Assembly (NCBI GenBank): GCA_029567025.1
Contig: JAKQLT010000092.1
Location: forward strand, 1 to 9,409
Direction: 5' to 3'
Length of the DNA: 9,409 nt
From: Candidatus Omnitrophota bacterium
Lineage (GTDB): Bacteria; Omnitrophota; Gorgyraeia; Zapsychrales; Zapsychraceae
Positions 6,323-9,409 of this stretch are shown piece by piece. The position numbers were made by a program, and so were the translations under genes. Position 1 is the stretch's first letter, and every line of letters starts with the position of its first letter. Below the pieces are notes generated by a model that was given only the letters and a program-made list of their open reading frames with translations, had not been told where the DNA came from and ran no database searches.

Positions 6323-9300
6323 TTATTTTTTGGATTTAAAAATCTCTTTTACTTTCTTCTCTTTTTCTTCTTGAATGGAATCGGCTGATTTTAATAATTC
6401 AATATCTAAACAAAGCCCTTGCAATTCTTTCATTAAAACATTAAAAGATTCAGGCGTTCCTGTCTCAAGTTTTTGCTGTCCTTTGACAATAGCTTCATAC
6501 ATACGGCTACGACCTTGCACATCGTCACTTTTGACCGTCAAAATTTCTTGTAATGTATATGCGGCGCCATACGCTTCTAAAGCCCAAACTTCCATTTCTC
6601 CAAAACGCTGTCCGCCAAAATGAGCTTTTCCTCCTAAAGGCTGTTGCGTAACTAAAGAATATGGGCCTATGGAACGCGCGTGTATTTTTTCATCGACCAA
6701 ATGATTTAATTTAAGCATATAAATCACACCAACCGTTACTTTTTGATCGAACGGCATTCCTGTATAACCATCATAAACAGTCGTTTTTCCAGTTTCAGGA
6801 AGATTAGCTTCTTTTAAAAGATCCCAAATAGTTTCTTCCGTAACACCATTAAAAACAGGAGTTACCGCATGAAATCCTAAAGCTCTTGCCGCCCAACCTA
6901 AATGAGTTTCTAACAATTGCCCCACATTCATACGAGAAGGAACACCTAAAGGATTTAAAACAACATCTACAGGGGTTCCATCTTCTAAAAACGGCATATC
7001 TTCCGATGGAAGAATACGAGAAATAACACCTTTATTCCCGTGACGGCCAGCCATTTTATCGCCTTCTGACACTTTTCGTTTGGTTGCGACATGAACAACA
7101 ACGCGTTTGAGAACTCCCGCGGGAAGTTCATCTCCTCGTTTTACACGTTCGATTTCACGTTCTTGATCCGCAACAAGCTCGGAAATTTTATCCTCATAAA
7201 ATCGAAATATTTCTCGTTCTTCAGAATCTTCTTCAAAATCATCTAATTTAATACGGCTGATTTTCTTAGGATCAACACCTAACGATTTCGCAAGTTTTTT
7301 ACTGCGCTCTTGCTCAATAAATAGAATCTCTTGTTCGTAATACGCTTTGATCTTTTCTAACGATTCGGATTCTTTTTTCTTGTCTGTTTTTGTTTTTCGT
7401 CCACGTTCATTGCGCTGAAATGTTTCTGTATTAATCACAACGCCTTCAATCCCCGGAGGAAGAGTCAAGGATGTATCTCGAATATCCGCGGCTTTTTCAC
7501 CAAAAATCGCGCGTAAAAGCCTTTCTTCCGGCGAAAGCTCTTTTTCGCTTTTAGGCGTAACTTTTCCGACTAAAATATCTCCGGCTTTCACTTCAGCACC
7601 AACACGCACAATACCATTCTCATCAAGATTAATCAAAGCTTCTTCGCCCACATTCGGAATATCACGCGTGACTTCTTCATTTCCTAAACGCGTTTCACGA
7701 CACTCGACTTCAAAACGCTCGATATGAATAGAAGTAAACGCGTCTTCCTTAACAAGTTTCTCATTAATCAAAATAGCGTCTTCAAAGTTATATCCTCGCC
7801 AAGGCATAAAAGCGACTAAAACATTTCGGCCTAAAGCTAAATGGCCTTGTTTAGTTCCAATGCCATCGGCAATAACTTGGCCTTTCTGCACTTTATCGCC
7901 TATTTTAACTAAAGGTTTTTGATGAATACACGTATTTGCATTCGTACGTTGAAAATTCTTTAAAGAATAAACTGTGTCTCCAATCATAATTTCTTGCGCA
8001 TCAACTTTTGTAACAGTTCCCGCTTCTTTAGCAAGAACAACAACGCCTGAATCTTTAGCAACTTTTTGTTCAATGCCTGTTCCGACATAAGGGACTTCCG
8101 GAATCATTAAAGGAACTGCTTGGCGTTGCATGTTAGAACCCATGAGCGCGCGGTTTGCGTCATCATGTTCAAGAAATGGAATTAACGCAGCCGCAACAGA
8201 AACAACCTGCAAAGGAGAAACATCCATATAAGAAACATCTTTAGGATGCACTTTAGGAAAATCTGTTTTATAACGGCATGTGACATCTTTTGTTAAAAAT
8301 TCTCCGTCTTTATCGATAGGAATATTTGCTTGGGCAACATGTTGATCTTGATCTTTATCCGCTGTTAAAAATTCAACTTTTTTTGTGACACGCCCGTCCT
8401 GAACCTTTAAATAAGGCGTTTCAATAAAACCAAAATCATTGACGCGCGCGCAAGTGGTTAAAGAAGCAATAAGCCCAATATTCGGACCTTCAGGCGTTTC
8501 AATAGGACAAACTCGTCCGTAATGTGTTGCATGAACGTCACGAACTTCAAAACCCGCTCTTTCACGAGATAAACCACCCGGACCTAAAGCGCTTAAACGA
8601 CGTTTATGCGTCATTTCGGATAAAGGATTAACCTGGTCCATAAATTGAGATAGTTGGCTTCGAGCGAAGAAATCTTGAATTTGATTAGAAAAAAGGCGGG
8701 AATTGATCAAATGATGCGCGGTTAAATTTTCAAAATTATTCATAACCACCAAACGTTCCTTAATAGAACGTTCTAAGCGAGACAAACCAATGCGCACTTG
8801 GTTTTGGACCAATTCGCCAACAGTTTTAATCCGACGATTACCTAAATGGTCGATATCATCTGTTTCACCTTTTCCATCACGTAAATCCATTAAATAACGC
8901 ATGACTTTTACAACCGTAGCAATATCTAAAATGCGCAAATCTAAAGGAACTTCCATTCCTAATTTTCTATTAATAATATATCGACCTACTTTACTTAAAT
9001 CATACCGTTTAGGGTCAAAAAATAATCTGAAGAAAAGAGCATCCGCAACTTCAATCGTGGCCGGCTCTGTAGGACGCATCTTACGATAAAAATCTAAAAG
9101 GGCTTCTTCCTTATTATTAGTGTGATCTTTTTCAAATGTCGATTTTAATTTATCAAAATCCTCACCGAACATTTTTTTCATTTCTTCTTCGCCAGATAAA
9201 CCCATGATTCTTAAAATTTGGCTGGCTGGAAAATTACGTCGTCTATCAACATAAACTAACAAGACATTATTCAAATCATACTTGACTTCAAACCAAGCAC

Positions 9301-9409
9301 CGCGAGAAGGAATAAGCCGCCCATGATAGATACTTTTTCCTGTCGGATGAAGCTCTTCTTCAAATGAAACGCCCGGTGGACGTTGCATTTGAGAAACAAC
9401 AACACGCTC
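6323..9409 (-). CDS. rpoB: RNA polymerase beta subunit, C-terminal 1028 residues (5' end beyond window)
   Basis: RpoB pairs with beta-prime to form the RNA polymerase core. The frame is open from base 9409 (ERVVVSQ, the equivalent of E. coli residues near 139-145) to TAA 6325-6323, so about 140 N-terminal residues are missing; the Met at 9388 is internal. The rifampicin pocket is at visible residues 249-275 (SQLSQFMDQVNPLSEMTHKRR, then LSAL). The residues matching E. coli Q513, D516, S522, H526, R529, S531 and L533 are unchanged, while the N518 position is Val. Further motifs are HYGRVCPIETPEGPNIGL, RGYNFEDAI, KMAGRHGNKG (about residue 785), RMNVGQLLETHLGWA, and GGKAHFGGQRFGEMEVWALEA (about 923-943). 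A charged, probably coiled-coil segment (SESLEKIKAYYEQEILF, about 7300-7370) lies in the region where E. coli carries a much larger insertion. The C-terminus is lysine-rich (KEKKVKEIFKSKK). It is followed after 18 bases by rpoC. Confidence 0.98.
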   Translation of the reverse strand, partial: ERVVVSQMQRPPGVSFEEELHPTGKSIYHGRLIPSRGAWFEVKYDLNNVLLVYVDRRRNFPASQILRIMGLSGEEEMKKMFGEDFDKLKSTFEKDHTNNKEEALLDFYRKMRPTEPATIEVADALFFRLFFDPKRYDLSKVGRYIINRKLGMEVPLDLRILDIATVVKVMRYLMDLRDGKGETDDIDHLGNRRIKTVGELVQNQVRIGLSRLERSIKERLVVMNNFENLTAHHLINSRLFSNQIQDFFARSQLSQFMDQVNPLSEMTHKRRLSALGPGGLSRERAGFEVRDVHATHYGRVCPIETPEGPNIGLIASLTTCARVNDFGFIETPYLKVQDGRVTKKVEFLTADKDQDQHVAQANIPIDKDGEFLTKDVTCRYKTDFPKVHPKDVSYMDVSPLQVVSVAAALIPFLEHDDANRALMGSNMQRQAVPLMIPEVPYVGTGIEQKVAKDSGVVVLAKEAGTVTKVDAQEIMIGDTVYSLKNFQRTNANTCIHQKPLVKIGDKVQKGQVIADGIGTKQGHLALGRNVLVAFMPWRGYNFEDAILINEKLVKEDAFTSIHIERFEVECRETRLGNEEVTRDIPNVGEEALINLDENGIVRVGAEVKAGDILVGKVTPKSEKELSPEERLLRAIFGEKAADIRDTSLTLPPGIEGVVINTETFQRNERGRKTKTDKKKESESLEKIKAYYEQEILFIEQERSKKLAKSLGVDPKKISRIKLDDFEEDSEEREIFRFYEDKISELVADQEREIERVKRGDELPAGVLKRVVVHVATKRKVSEGDKMAGRHGNKGVISRILPSEDMPFLEDGTPVDVVLNPLGVPSRMNVGQLLETHLGWAARALGFHAVTPVFNGVTEETIWDLLKEANLPETGKTTVYDGYTGMPFDQKVTVGVIYMLKLNHLVDEKIHARSIGPYSLVTQQPLGGKAHFGGQRFGEMEVWALEAYGAAYTLQEILTVKSDDVQGRSRMYEAIVKGQQKLETGTPESFNVLMKELQGLCLDIELLKSADSIQEEKEKKVKEIFKSKK

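Noticed and set aside
6333..6344. Short palindrome GATTTAAAAATC near the rpoB stop as a terminator
   Set aside because: The stem is five mostly AT pairs with a 2-base loop, lies inside the last rpoB codons, and is followed at once by rpoC with its own ribosome binding site.
8581..8665. Rifampicin-resistance type change in the RpoB pocket (Val at the E. coli N518 position)
   Set aside because: The main resistance residues (Q513, D516, S522, H526, R529, S531, L533 equivalents) are wild type, and I take the residue at position 518 to vary naturally between lineages, so no resistance call is justified.
1..9409. Novel defence, mobile or biosynthetic system
   Set aside because: All bases are accounted for by five housekeeping genes with gaps of 18 bases or less, and no insertion, repeat array or foreign-looking segment was seen.

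Overview
The window is a single, fully coding stretch of a bacterial transcription/translation operon. Every real gene lies on the minus strand. Read in the direction of transcription (9409 down to 1) the order is rpoB (5' end outside the window), rpoC, rpsL, rpsG, fusA (3' end outside the window). This is the classic join of the rpoBC genes to the str operon. No non-coding stretch exceeds about 20 bases, and I see no tRNA, rRNA, mobile element, CRISPR, promoter or convincing terminator. All plus-strand open frames are shadows of these genes.

The DNA is AT-rich (about 40% G+C by eye). Beta-prime carries the sandwich-barrel-hybrid insertion inside the trigger loop (about 2950-3475), which is typical of Gram-negative-type lineages and absent from Firmicutes and Actinobacteria. 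Beta lacks the large E. coli-type insertion near its C-terminal third. The sequences look like a PVC or Omnitrophota-like bacterium, possibly from an uncultured lineage. That placement is an impression from family memory, not a computed result.

Region by region: 9409-6323 is RpoB from its early beta-1 region to the C-terminus. An 18-base gap holds an AAGGA ribosome binding site. 6304-2167 is rpoC, but its reading frame is broken once, around 5189-5206, between the conserved VDYSGRS and NADFDGD regions. 2225-1848 is rpsL, whose first 59 bases are also the end of rpoC. A 13-base gap follows, then rpsG (1834-1367), a 7-base gap, and fusA from 1359 to the window edge.

The genes make the two large RNA polymerase subunits, two decoding-region/head proteins of the 30S subunit, and the translocase EF-G, so the operon couples transcription capacity to translation capacity.

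The one striking anomaly is the rpoC break. By homology two bases are missing from an Ala codon in the KKMALELF region. The 5' frame then ends at TTT TGA. That stop is preceded at 2 bases by GGAG, and a +1 slip on TTT would re-pair perfectly and rejoin the frames. The layout resembles the prfB recoding site. It could be an assembly error, a true recoding site, or a natural split of beta-prime. The sequence alone cannot decide. I see no other candidate for a novel system here.
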